Shown: one piece after another, positions 9,448-17,027 of the stretch
Layout: each line of letters begins with the position of its first letter
How positions within the stretch are numbered: the first letter of the stretch is position 1
Source of the DNA: Dyadobacter soli
Lineage (GTDB): Bacteria; Bacteroidota; Bacteroidia; Cytophagales; Spirosomataceae
DNA length: 64,000 nt
Direction: 5' to 3'
NCBI RefSeq assembly: GCF_900101885.1
Contig: NZ_FNAN01000008.1
Coordinates: 310,001-374,000, forward strand
Notes under the pieces: model-generated
Databases searched by the model: none
Seen by the model: only the letters and a program-made list of their open reading frames with translations
What the model was told of the DNA's origin: nothing
Made by a program: the position numbers and the translations under genes

Positions 9448-9686
9448 TTCTATTATTACATATATACTTTACCCCGACAGAAGGCCTGGGCTTCATTAAA
9501 TTTTAAAATTTTTCTGAGGTCCAGGCATCTGTTTCACTCCAAAAAACGTAACTAGGTCGATTGAGCATATTTGGCATGATACTGAGCATTATGCACACAT
9601 TTGTTTCTCAAACGCACACATATTTACCGTACCAAACCTAAACTAAATCGCTATCAGTTTTAATTAAATATCGTTGAGAATAATTG

Positions 9687-9716
9687 AACATCCCCGGGGG
9701 CTTCCTCTGGGATGTT
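9687..9716 (-). terminator. hairpin terminator after the NamZ-like gene
   Basis: AACATCCC and GGGATGTT form an 8-bp stem about 43 bp beyond the stop codon of the minus-strand DUF1343 gene. The U-run is weak on both strands. Confidence 0.5.
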
Positions 9717-9758
9717 TTGTTTATATACTACTGAGAGTCAGGTATTGTCAGATTATGA

Positions 9759-11021
9759 TCAGGGATAGATCAGGTATTTCTTCCGCATTTCCTTGAATAG
9801 CCCGAGGCCCGGCTCCCAGCTTTTGCGTATCTCCACTTCCGAAGCGCCGGCGATGATTTGTTTTTTGAGGTTTTCGGTACCCGATAGCTTATCGAAGTTG
9901 CCCATTTGCTTGCTTTGGCTCATGTCGAAAAACTTCTCCTTGTCGGGATAGGCCTTGTAGAGCTCGATGAGCCATTTCAGGTTGAGTTTGCCGCTTTTCC
10001 GGATGTCTTTCAGGTCATATTTGCGTAAATCGAGGCCATAGCATTCTTTGTCCTGATGCAGCGGCGTTTCGCTCATGCCTTTAATGCTGTGCGGGGTAAA
10101 TGTAAAATCGTATTTGCCTTTCAGCAACGGCGCGCCGAGCACTGTAAAGGGCATATAAGTGCCTCGTCCCTGGCTCAGGATCGTCCCTTCGAACATGCAA
10201 ATGTGCGGGTACAGCATCACGGATTGTTGGGTATTGAGGTTCGGCGAAGGCATTACCGGCAGTATATAAGGCGTGTCGTGCGTGTAGTTCGCCACTTTGA
10301 TGATTTTCAATTTGCATTGCATTTTATTTGGTAACCAGCCCTCACCATTGATCATCTGGGCTAATTCAGCTATCGTAAGGCCGTGTGAGATGGGTATTTT
10401 GTACATCCCTATGCCTGAATGCAGGTGGTCTTCGAGTATCGGTCCATCCACCAGGAAACCATTCGGATTAGGCCTGTCGAAGATGAGCATTTCCTTGTTG
10501 TTCTCCGCGCATGCCTCCATCACATGCCCGAGCGTGTTGATGTACGTGTAAAAGCGCGCGCCCACGTCCTGAATATCGAAGATCATCAGGTCAATGGCCG
10601 CCATCTGGTCCTTGGTGGGCTTTTTGAGCTTTCCATAGAGCGAAATGGCCGGTATACCGGTTTTCGGATCGATGCTGTCGCTTACCTTGTCTCCATTGCT
10701 CGCTGTGCCTCGAAAACCGTGCTCCGGCCCGAAAATGGTGACGATATTCACGCCCAATGCTACCAGGCTGTCGACGATCGGTTTGGTACCGATGATGGAC
10801 GTTTGGTTTACCACAATGCCAATTTTCTTCCCTTTTAAATAGTCGAGATATTGGGAAATCTGGTCGGCGCCGGTGGTCGGACCTTTGGCCTTGGTAAGAT
10901 CTTCGGGGGCCGCGGAGAGCGAATCCGCCATTGCCCGGCTCTTCTGGGATGTCGAGTTTACGCAGTTGCTGTTCGTGGCTAATGCGGCTGTGAGGCTGAA
11001 TGCTAAGGCTAAGGTTTTCAT
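9759..11021 (-). CDS. DUF1343 / NamZ-type exo-beta-N-acetylmuramidase
   Basis: The 420-residue protein belongs to the DUF1343 (GH171) family. Its characterised members (NamZ) remove terminal N-acetylmuramic acid from peptidoglycan fragments. The family motif GPEHGFRG includes Glu100, the likely catalytic residue. Other family stretches are VVNQTSI, DIQDVGARFYTY, IFDRPNP and EGTILSQGRGT. The N-terminus is a hydrophobic export signal (residues 1-16). The start MKTLALAF was preferred over one 17 codons upstream, because the extra residues would come from an intergenic inverted repeat. It probably acts in the periplasm in cell-wall recycling. No other recycling genes are adjacent. Confidence 0.88.
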   Translation of the reverse strand: MKTLALAFSLTAALATNSNCVNSTSQKSRAMADSLSAAPEDLTKAKGPTTGADQISQYLDYLKGKKIGIVVNQTSIIGTKPIVDSLVALGVNIVTIFGPEHGFRGTASNGDKVSDSIDPKTGIPAISLYGKLKKPTKDQMAAIDLMIFDIQDVGARFYTYINTLGHVMEACAENNKEMLIFDRPNPNGFLVDGPILEDHLHSGIGMYKIPISHGLTIAELAQMINGEGWLPNKMQCKLKIIKVANYTHDTPYILPVMPSPNLNTQQSVMLYPHICMFEGTILSQGRGTYMPFTVLGAPLLKGKYDFTFTPHSIKGMSETPLHQDKECYGLDLRKYDLKDIRKSGKLNLKWLIELYKAYPDKEKFFDMSQSKQMGNFDKLSGTENLKKQIIAGASEVEIRKSWEPGLGLFKEMRKKYLIYP

Positions 11022-11048
11022 GGGATTTAGACGTGGCTTTGATTTTGA

Positions 11049-11102
11049 TGCCACGAAGACACGAATTAGCACGAATTCGTGGACATTAGTGTCTTCGTGG
11101 CA
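11049..11102. repeat. inverted repeat with 14-bp perfect arms
   Basis: TGCCACGAAGACAC at 11049-11062 and its exact reverse complement at 11089-11102 flank a 26-bp centre containing the palindrome ACGAATTCGT. It lies between the minus-strand radical SAM gene and the start of the NamZ-like gene, so it sits in or near the latter's leader. Confidence 0.85.
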
Positions 11103-11111
11103 AACAAAAAT

Positions 11112-12164
11112 TTAAAACAGGCGCATCTGCCCTGCCCGCATAAACTGCGAGGTATCCAAAGGCGGCAACTCGCGTCCGGCGAGGTATTTTTTGCAACAAT
11201 GCTCGTGCAGCTGCCGGATATGCTCCGCAAAATTACCCTCTCCCACCATTCTTATTCCAAACCGCGAATCGTTGACCGCGCCGCCGTGACATTCTTTGAT
11301 CTGGTTCAAAACCTTCGCCGCCCTGTCGGGGAAATGGTGATGGATCCATTCATCGAACAATGTCGAGATCGCGCCATTCAGCCGCACCACCGTGTAATGC
11401 GACCATAATGCGCCGTTTTCAGCAATCGCCTGAATGAGCGCAGGTATTTCCTGGTCGTTCAAGCCCGGAATGATCGGTGCCGTCATGACGCCCGTGGGAA
11501 TGCCGGCTTCGCTCAATGTTTTAAGCACCTGCAAACGTCTTTTGCCTGTAACCGTCCGTGGTTCCAATGCGCTGCGTAATTCTTCATTCAGGGAAGTGAT
11601 TGAAAGTGCCGCGTGTACGAGGTTCAGTTTAGCCATTTTTTCCAGCACGTCCAGATCCCGCAGGATCAATGCATTCTTGGTCAGGATACTCACCGGGTTC
11701 CGGTAGCGCAGGCATATTTCCAGGAGTTGCCTTGTAATGCGGTACTTCTTTTCTCCCGGCTGATAACAATCCGTATTCCCGGAGATGTGAATGTTATGCG
11801 GCACCCACTTTTTCGAGTTGAACAGCTTTTCCAGCAATTGCGGTGCATTCTTTTTGACCACAATTTTTGTCTCAAAATCCAGCCCCGCCGAAAAGCCCCA
11901 GTACTCGTGCGAATTGCGGGCATAGCAGTAAATGCAGCCATGCTCACAGCCCCGGTAAGGATTAATCGAATGAAAATCAGGTAAATCAGGACTGTCCGAA
12001 ACGCTCATGAGCGTCTTGGATTCCTCTTCGATGAATTGTGTTTTAGGATTTACCTCGGGATCTTCCCACTGCTGCCAGTCTTCGGAGGTGTACTCGATCT
12101 CGTGCTTGAAGAATTTGTTGGGCGTGTTGATAGCAGCCCCGCGCCCGCGTGCCCGGTTGTCCAT
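11112..12164 (-). CDS. PA0069/Rv2578c-family radical SAM protein
   Basis: The 350-residue protein has the radical SAM iron-sulfur motif in GCEHGCIYCYARN (Cys73, Cys77, Cys80, CxxxCxxC spacing). Around it are family features: SINPYRGCEHGC before, and LTKNALILRDLDVLEKM and TAPIIPGLND after. It would bind a 4Fe-4S cluster and cleave S-adenosylmethionine to start a radical reaction. The substrate of this family is not established to my knowledge. It follows the M42 peptidase gene on the same strand, but a strong palindrome between them suggests separate transcription. Confidence 0.9.
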   Translation of the reverse strand: MDNRARGRGAAINTPNKFFKHEIEYTSEDWQQWEDPEVNPKTQFIEEESKTLMSVSDSPDLPDFHSINPYRGCEHGCIYCYARNSHEYWGFSAGLDFETKIVVKKNAPQLLEKLFNSKKWVPHNIHISGNTDCYQPGEKKYRITRQLLEICLRYRNPVSILTKNALILRDLDVLEKMAKLNLVHAALSITSLNEELRSALEPRTVTGKRRLQVLKTLSEAGIPTGVMTAPIIPGLNDQEIPALIQAIAENGALWSHYTVVRLNGAISTLFDEWIHHHFPDRAAKVLNQIKECHGGAVNDSRFGIRMVGEGNFAEHIRQLHEHCCKKYLAGRELPPLDTSQFMRAGQMRLF

Positions 12165-12221
12165 TGTTTTCCAGTAAGTTGATGAAGTTATGAAGTATGC
12201 TAACGAAAGGTGTGTGTTGCC

Positions 12222-12248
12222 AGCGGGGCTGAAAATTTCAGCCCCGCT
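12222..12248 (-). terminator. perfect palindrome, likely terminator after the M42 gene
   Basis: Arms AGCGGGGCTGAAA and TTTCAGCCCCGCT flank a single A. As RNA it folds with a 10-bp GC-rich stem and an A/U loop, just past the M42 peptidase stop codon. There is no U-run, so it could also be a repeat element or an mRNA stabiliser. Confidence 0.55.
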
Positions 12249-12254
12249 AACGCA

Positions 12255-13325
12255 TTACTTAATATACCGAAAATCCTCCCCGCCTTTCAGCGACAGAAGC
12301 ACATCGTACATCAGTTGTATTACATTCTGCACGTCCTCTTTGGCAACCATTTCCACGGTGGTGTGCATGTATTTCAATGGTAATGAGATCAATGCGGACG
12401 CAATGCCTTCTGTGGAGTAGGCAAAAGAATCCGTATCGGTGCCGGTAGAGCGGCTTACTGCCTGGCGCTGGAAGGGAATGTTTTTCTCTTCCGCCACGCG
12501 GATCAGCATATCGCGGACATTGTTCTGCACCGCCGGGCCGTAGCAAATTACCGGACCATTGCCGCATTTCAGATCGCCCTGCTCTTTCTTGTTGTACATC
12601 GGCGACTGGGTATCGTGCGTTACGTCCGTACAAATCGCCAGATCCGGCTTCAAACGACGCGAAATCATCTCCGCACCGCGCAAACCGATTTCTTCCTGCA
12701 CCGCGTTCACGACATACAATGTAAACGGCAGCTTCACATTGTTTTCATGCAGCATCCGCGCCACCTCCGCGATCATGTACCCGCCCATGCGGTTGTCGAG
12801 CGCGCGACCGAGGTAGTATTTGTCGTTCAGCTCGTCGAGGCCGTCCGCGAATGTTACCACAGTACCTACATGAATGCCCATTTCAAGCACTTCGTCTTTT
12901 TTGGCAGCGCCCACGTCGATGAAAAGCTCGTGTACTTTGGGCACCTGGTCTTTGGCGGTGTCGCGCACGTGGATCGCCGGCCAACCGAAAACGCCTTTCA
13001 CCACGCCTTTGGCCGTGTGCAGGTTAACACGCATCGAAGGCGCGATGGCCGCGTCGGAACCGCCATTCCGGCGCACGTGAATGTAGCCGTCTTCTGAAAT
13101 GTAGTTTACGAACCACGAGATCTCGTCGGAATGTGCTTCGATCACTACTTTGTAATCCTGGCCCGGGCCGATAACACCCACAGCCGTGCCGTACACATCG
13201 ATAATCTGTTCTTCAATATAGGGCTTGATATAGTCGAGCCATATCTGCTGACCGGTGGATTCGAAGCCGGTCGGCGAAGCATTGTTCAAGTACTTATAAA
13301 GGAACTCTTTGCTCTGATCTGACAT
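12255..13325 (-). CDS. M42-family metallo-aminopeptidase
   Basis: The 356-residue protein is a member of the M42 (glutamyl aminopeptidase/endoglucanase-like) family of cytoplasmic, two-metal, usually tetrahedral aminopeptidases. Visible metal and catalytic motifs, in order, are EAHSDEISWFV, GRALDNRMGG, VQEEIGLRG, CTDVTHDTQSP and the C-terminal YMHTTVEMV. Length is normal for the family and all ligands appear present. It probably trims peptides in the cytoplasm. The small HExxH-like gene ends 20 bp upstream, so the two may be co-transcribed. Confidence 0.93.
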   Translation of the reverse strand: MSDQSKEFLYKYLNNASPTGFESTGQQIWLDYIKPYIEEQIIDVYGTAVGVIGPGQDYKVVIEAHSDEISWFVNYISEDGYIHVRRNGGSDAAIAPSMRVNLHTAKGVVKGVFGWPAIHVRDTAKDQVPKVHELFIDVGAAKKDEVLEMGIHVGTVVTFADGLDELNDKYYLGRALDNRMGGYMIAEVARMLHENNVKLPFTLYVVNAVQEEIGLRGAEMISRRLKPDLAICTDVTHDTQSPMYNKKEQGDLKCGNGPVICYGPAVQNNVRDMLIRVAEEKNIPFQRQAVSRSTGTDTDSFAYSTEGIASALISLPLKYMHTTVEMVAKEDVQNVIQLMYDVLLSLKGGEDFRYIK

Positions 13326-13345
13326 ACTTTTAATTTAAATAACCA

Positions 13346-13684
13346 CTAATAATGATGTTTTCGAAGGTACTTCCACCACGCGCAAAAACGCCGCTTCCGC
13401 AGATAGCCGAGGTCGCGCTCGTGGGCGTAAGCTTCCCTTTCAAACGAAATATGAAGATAGGCTAAATAATGGCTTCTGAATTGTACATATCGGATTAAAT
13501 ATTCGACCAGATACCACACATAAAAGATAACCAACCCCATTTCAAGCTGTTGCTTCAAATGAATGCGTTCGTGATTGAGAAAGACCTCCGATGGCGTTTT
13601 ACGCTTCGATAAAATAAATGGAAACAGCGCCATTCCGTCGACCCGGAGCGATGGCACATTGAGCAGGAAACCTTTGATGTGCAT
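13346..13684 (-). CDS. small HExxH-motif protein of unknown function
   Basis: This 112-residue protein has HERIH at 38-42, matching the zinc-binding HExxH pattern, inside LNHERIHLKQQLEMG. A hydrophobic segment follows (about 50-62) and then EREAYAHERD around residue 84, where a third zinc ligand would be expected. This layout resembles a minimal membrane-associated gluzincin peptidase. The C-terminus is rich in Arg, Lys and Trp. Activity is not shown. It lies immediately upstream of the M42 peptidase gene, so a peptide-processing pair is possible but is inference. Confidence 0.72.
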   Translation of the reverse strand: MHIKGFLLNVPSLRVDGMALFPFILSKRKTPSEVFLNHERIHLKQQLEMGLVIFYVWYLVEYLIRYVQFRSHYLAYLHISFEREAYAHERDLGYLRKRRFCAWWKYLRKHHY

Positions 13685-13723
13685 AGTGAGTGTGGTTTGT
13701 TGTGGGGGGACGGTATGCTTTTA

Positions 13724-13912
13724 TGACCGCCGACCGATGACAGCCGACGGCCGATCACTTGTTCTTTTAGTACGAGCGATCGGCGGTCGGTCGTCAGCGG
13801 TCGGCGGTCACTTGTTCTACAATCATGCGATCGGCGGTCGGTCGTCAGCGGTCGGCGGTCACTTGTTCTACAATCACGCGATCGGCGGTCGGTCGTCAGC
13901 GGTCGGCGGTCA
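13724..13912. repeat. heptad-based inverted and tandem repeat element, copy 2
   Basis: One inverted block (13724-13757, starting TGACCGCCGACCGATG) is followed by three forward blocks at 13776-13810, 13827-13861 and 13878-13912. Each forward block starts GCGATCGGCGGTCGGTCG. The forward blocks repeat every 51 bp with nearly identical spacers (CTTGTTCTACAATCA). The heptamer matches the element at 1151-1386. It lies between the HExxH gene and the greA terminator. Confidence 0.88.
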
Positions 13913-13927
13913 TTTACAAATGTCACC

Positions 13928-13969
13928 AAAAAAATCGGGTTGCGAAACGCTGTCGTTCCGCAACCCGAT
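13928..13969 (-). terminator. rho-independent terminator of greA
   Basis: On the minus strand an 11-bp stem, ATCGGGTTGCG with its complement, is followed by a run of seven T. It lies 21 bp after the greA stop codon. Confidence 0.9.
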
Positions 13970-13989
13970 GCATTGTATCTGCAACGAAA

Positions 13990-14475
13990 CTATTCTCCGT
14001 TGAAACGGCTGATATCCAGCACTTCGAACTCCATCATACCGGCGGGAACCTTGATTTCTGTTGTTTCTCCTACCTTTTTACCCAAAAGACCTTTGCCGAT
14101 CGGCGAGCCCACGGAGATTTTGCCTGTTTTCAGATCGGCCTCTTCTTCCGACACCAGTGTGTAGGTAACTTCCATTCCATTCTTACGGTTTTTGATCTTC
14201 ACCTTGGAAAGTACTGAAACCTGGGAAGTGTCCATCGACGACTCGTCGATCACGCGTGCGTTGGACATGATTTCTTCCAGTTTGGCGATTTTCATTTCGT
14301 GCATACCCTGTGCGTCTTTGGCCGCGTCGTACTCTGCATTTTCACTTAAATCACCTTTATCCCGCGCTTCTGCAATTTGTCGTGCAATCTCCGTGCGGCC
14401 TTTGGTTTTCATCTCATTCAGCTCGTTCCTCAGCTTGTTTAGTCCTTCTTCCGTGTAGTATGAAATTTTAGCCAT
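13990..14475 (-). CDS. greA: transcription elongation factor GreA
   Basis: The 161-residue protein has the N-terminal coiled coil of Gre factors, with LNKLRNELNEMKTKGRTEIA, ARDKGDLSENAEYDAAKDAQ (the acidic tip that enters the RNA polymerase channel) and EEIMSNARVID. The C-terminal FKBP-like domain has the SVGSPIGKGLLGKKVGE signature. It rescues backtracked RNA polymerase by stimulating transcript cleavage. A long leader with its own terminator lies upstream (see 14525-14577), suggesting attenuation. It is divergent from fmt. Confidence 0.97.
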   Translation of the reverse strand: MAKISYYTEEGLNKLRNELNEMKTKGRTEIARQIAEARDKGDLSENAEYDAAKDAQGMHEMKIAKLEEIMSNARVIDESSMDTSQVSVLSKVKIKNRKNGMEVTYTLVSEEEADLKTGKISVGSPIGKGLLGKKVGETTEIKVPAGMMEFEVLDISRFNGE

Positions 14476-14524
14476 GACCTTTTATATTGTTTTATAAGAC
14501 TTTTTGATTTTTGAAATTCTACAT

Positions 14525-14577
14525 AAAAAAAAAGAACGGCTCAAAGACCGCTCTACAGAGTTAACGATACTCTCGTA
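14525..14577 (-). promoter_or_regulatory. terminator within the greA leader
   Basis: On the minus strand an upstream hairpin (CTACGAGAGT with ACTCTGTAG) is followed by a 7-bp stem, AGAGCGG with CCGTTCT, and nine T at 14533-14525. This is a complete intrinsic terminator about 50 bp before the greA start codon, with no other minus-strand gene upstream because fmt is divergent. It should act as an attenuator and release a short leader RNA. Confidence 0.75.
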
Positions 14578-14649
14578 GAAGGCTAGAAGACCTTTTCTTT
14601 TCGGTTGATATATGATTTTGTGTTCACCATAATTTTCTGTTAAGAACGA

Positions 14650-14657
14650 CAAAATTA
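14650..14657 (-). promoter_or_regulatory. candidate -7 box for greA
   Basis: The minus strand reads TAATTTTG, an exact match to the Bacteroidota -7 consensus TAnnTTTG. A start a few bases downstream (about 14644) would give a leader RNA of roughly 115-120 nt up to the leader terminator. I found no convincing -33 box. Confidence 0.4.
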
Positions 14658-14707
14658 ACAATATTTGTGAATGGTAGCACCATTTTTATCCAAAAGCGCC
14701 ATCTGAT

Positions 14708-15628
14708 ATGTCAAATCCATTGAGAATTATTTTTATGGGGACGCCCGAATTTGCAGTCCCAAGTTTACAAAGTCTGGTCGAAAGCAATTCTAATGTTGTA
14801 GCCGTCGTAACTGTTCCCGACAAGCCCGCGGGCCGTGGCCAAAAGCAGACGGCGTCACCCGTCAAAATATACGCAGAATCGCAGGGCATTCCCGTTTTGC
14901 AGCCCGAAAAGTTAAAAAATCCGGCATTTCTCGAAGCGCTGAAATCCTACAACGCCGACCTGCAAGTGGTGGTAGCATTCAGGATGTTGCCGGAAGTGGT
15001 TTGGAGCATGCCTACGAAAGGTACATTCAACCTCCACAGCTCGCTCCTGCCCCAGTACCGCGGCGCGGCGCCCATCAATTGGGCCGTCATCAACGGCGAA
15101 ACCGAAACCGGCGTCACCACTTTCTTCATCGAAAAAGATATCGACACCGGAAAAATCATCTTCCAGGACCGTGAACCCATTTCCCCGGAAGACAACGCGG
15201 GTACATTATATGAACGCCTCATGCGCAAGGGCGCGAACCTTGTCGTGAAAACCGTGCAGGCCATCGAAGCCGGCAGCTACCCGCAGGAAGCACAATCCGA
15301 GCCGGAGGACATCAAATCCGCCCCGAAAATCTTCCGCGAGACCTGTGAAATAGATTGGAACAAACCCGCTGTTGAAATTCACAACTTTGTAAGAGGTCTC
15401 TCGCCGTATCCGGCAGCCTGGACGACTTTGAATGGGCTTTCGTGTAAGGTATTTAAGTCAAAAGTGATTGATTTCGAATCCGATGCATTGCCGGGTGAAT
15501 TTCAAACCGATAATAAGTCCTACCTGCATTTCCGCACCGGCGACGGTTGGCTGGCTATCGAGGAGTTGCAGATTGAAGGGAAGAAGCGGATGGCGGTTGG
15601 AGATTTTTTGAGGGGGTATAAGCTTTAA
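14708..15628 (+). CDS. fmt: methionyl-tRNA formyltransferase
   Basis: The 306-residue enzyme formylates initiator Met-tRNA with 10-formyl-tetrahydrofolate. The N-terminal domain starts IIFMGTPEFAVPSL. Its catalytic region contains FNLHSSLLPQYRGAAPINWA and the DIDTG motif, giving the Asn/His/Asp set of the formyltransferase family. The C-terminal tRNA-binding domain begins near NFVRGLSPYPAAWT. Length is normal. It runs divergently from greA; the transposase gene follows 45 bp downstream. Confidence 0.97.
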   Translation: MSNPLRIIFMGTPEFAVPSLQSLVESNSNVVAVVTVPDKPAGRGQKQTASPVKIYAESQGIPVLQPEKLKNPAFLEALKSYNADLQVVVAFRMLPEVVWSMPTKGTFNLHSSLLPQYRGAAPINWAVINGETETGVTTFFIEKDIDTGKIIFQDREPISPEDNAGTLYERLMRKGANLVVKTVQAIEAGSYPQEAQSEPEDIKSAPKIFRETCEIDWNKPAVEIHNFVRGLSPYPAAWTTLNGLSCKVFKSKVIDFESDALPGEFQTDNKSYLHFRTGDGWLAIEELQIEGKKRMAVGDFLRGYKL

Positions 15629-15673
15629 AGGCTCCCTGATTTGCATTACCACACTTTTACACACAACTATATC

Positions 15674-16135
15674 ATGGCTAACACTTATTCGCAGGTTCAC
15701 CTGCATTTCATATTTGCGCCAAAGTTCCGGCACGCGCTGATTGGCGCCACATGGGAAACGTCTCTATACAAATACATTACCGGCATCGTCCAAGCCCGGC
15801 AGCACAAAATGATCGCGATCAATGGGATGAGCGATCATCTGCATATGCTGGTTGGGTTTCGCACCACGCAATCTATCGGCGACTTTATGCAGGATGTGAA
15901 GGCCGATTCGTCGCAGTGGATTAATGTCAATCGATTTTGCGGAAGCCGGTTTGAATGGCAGGCTGGGTATGGGGTGTTTTCCTATTCCAAATCGCAGGTG
16001 CCCAATGTGATCAGTTATATCCAGACGCAAAAGGAACACCATCGCAAAGTGACGTTTCGGGAAGAGTATTTGTCGTTTTTGGAGAAATTTGAAGTTGAAT
16101 ATGATGAGCGATATGTTTTTAAATCGCCAGAATAA
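15674..16135 (+). CDS. IS200/REP-associated Y1 transposase (TnpA-like)
   Basis: The 153-residue protein is a single-domain HUH transposase of the IS200/IS605 type. The HUH pair is His55 and His57 in SDHLHMLVG. The catalytic tyrosine is probably Tyr115 in SYIQTQKEHHRK, with Gln119 and the adjacent histidines as expected. Family stretches YSQVHLHFIFAPK, FEWQAGYGVFSYS and TFREEYLSFLEKF are intact, so the enzyme looks functional. Start at ATG 15674, not an upstream TTG. No tnpB and no clear left-end hairpin are present. A REP-like array begins at its stop codon, suggesting a REP-associated transposase and not a complete insertion sequence. Confidence 0.92.
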   Translation: MANTYSQVHLHFIFAPKFRHALIGATWETSLYKYITGIVQARQHKMIAINGMSDHLHMLVGFRTTQSIGDFMQDVKADSSQWINVNRFCGSRFEWQAGYGVFSYSKSQVPNVISYIQTQKEHHRKVTFREEYLSFLEKFEVEYDERYVFKSPE

Positions 16136-16925
16136 AATCGCGTTAGCGATGTAATATTGGTAGCACATTAATGGACAGACGCTTCTCGGAAATCCCGTCA
16201 GGGATATAACAACATCGCCTACGCCATGCATTGCCGTTACATGCCCAAGGGCATTTTCCGAACGTCGTCTAGCACCGCTTTGCTACCAATATTGCATGCT
16301 AACGGCATTGATTATCGCGCGTTAATGTAGCCGCAGCGGGAAAATCGCGTAGCGATGTAATATTGGTAGTAAATTAATGAACAGACGGTTATCGGAAATC
16401 CCGTCAGGGATGCAACAACAGCGCCTACGCGATGCATTGCCGGTAAATGCCCAAGGGCATTTACCGGATGTCGTCTAGCACCGCTTTGCTACCAATATTA
16501 CATGCCTAACGGCATTGATTATCGCGCGTTAATGTAGCCGCAGCGGGAAAATCGCGTAGCGATGTAATATTGGTAGCAAGTAAATAACACCAATGTCGGC
16601 AATCCCGTCAGGGATGCAACAACAGCGCCTACGCGATACATTGCCGTTACATGCCCAAGGGCATTTATCGAATGTTGTCTAGCACCGCCTGGCTACCAAT
16701 ATTACATGCCTACCGGCATTGATTATCGCGCATTAATGTCTCCGCTGCGGGAAAATCGCGTAGCGATGTAATATTGGTAGCGAGTAAATAACACCAGGTA
16801 TCGGCAATCCCGTCAGGGATGCAACAATAGCGCCTACGCAATGCAATGCCGTTACATGCCCAAGGGCATTTCCCGAACGTCGTCTAGCACCGCTTTGCTA
16901 CCAATATTACATGCCTAACGGCATT
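16134..16925. repeat. array of four long REP/BIME-like units next to the transposase
   Basis: Units of 207, 207 and 204 bp (16134-16340, 16341-16547, 16548-16751) and a shortened fourth (16752-16925) each carry, in order, hairpin ATCGCGTAGCGAT, tag GTAATATTGGTAG, hairpin ATCCCGTCAGGGAT, hairpin ATGCCCAAGGGCAT, the inverted tag CTACCAATATTACAT and hairpin ATGCCTAACGGCAT. In one orientation the hairpins are preceded by a TACAT-like sequence. Thus each unit is a set of REPs in opposite orientations sharing a conserved tag and differing in the hairpin. The array separates the transposase from folA and contains no gene. Confidence 0.93.
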
Positions 16926-16951
16926 GCCGAAACTTGTTGATATCTTCGACA

Positions 16952-16978
16952 CTACCAATATTACATGCCTGACGGCAT
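16952..16978 (+). repeat. solitary REP half-unit
   Basis: One further tag plus hairpin, CTACCAATATTACAT followed by GCCTGACGGCAT, lies apart from the array and 49 bp before folA. Its loop TGAC differs from the usual TAAC while the stem is kept. Confidence 0.85.
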
Positions 16979-17027
16979 TTGTCGCGGTCTTTAAATCGAC
17001 CATCTTTGCAAAAAATTCATTACCTGC

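Larger units (their letters stand above)
9316..9758. other. 443-bp intergenic region with repeats and hairpins
   Basis: No convincing gene is present. It holds a direct repeat GACTTCACCCC at 9361-9371 and 9382-9392 (21-bp period), a hairpin at 9404-9447, a 12-bp-stem hairpin at 9484-9526 around an A/T-only loop, a GCACACAT direct repeat near 9600, and the terminator at 9687-9716. An undetected small RNA is possible. Confidence 0.6.

Noticed and set aside
15629..16340. Complete IS200 insertion sequence
   Set aside because: Only 45 bp separate fmt and the transposase and they contain no left-end hairpin, so I cannot support full element ends.
16134..16978. CRISPR-like array of regular repeats
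   Set aside because: Units of about 205 bp are nearly identical along their whole length, are full of hairpins and have no unique spacers; no cas genes are present.
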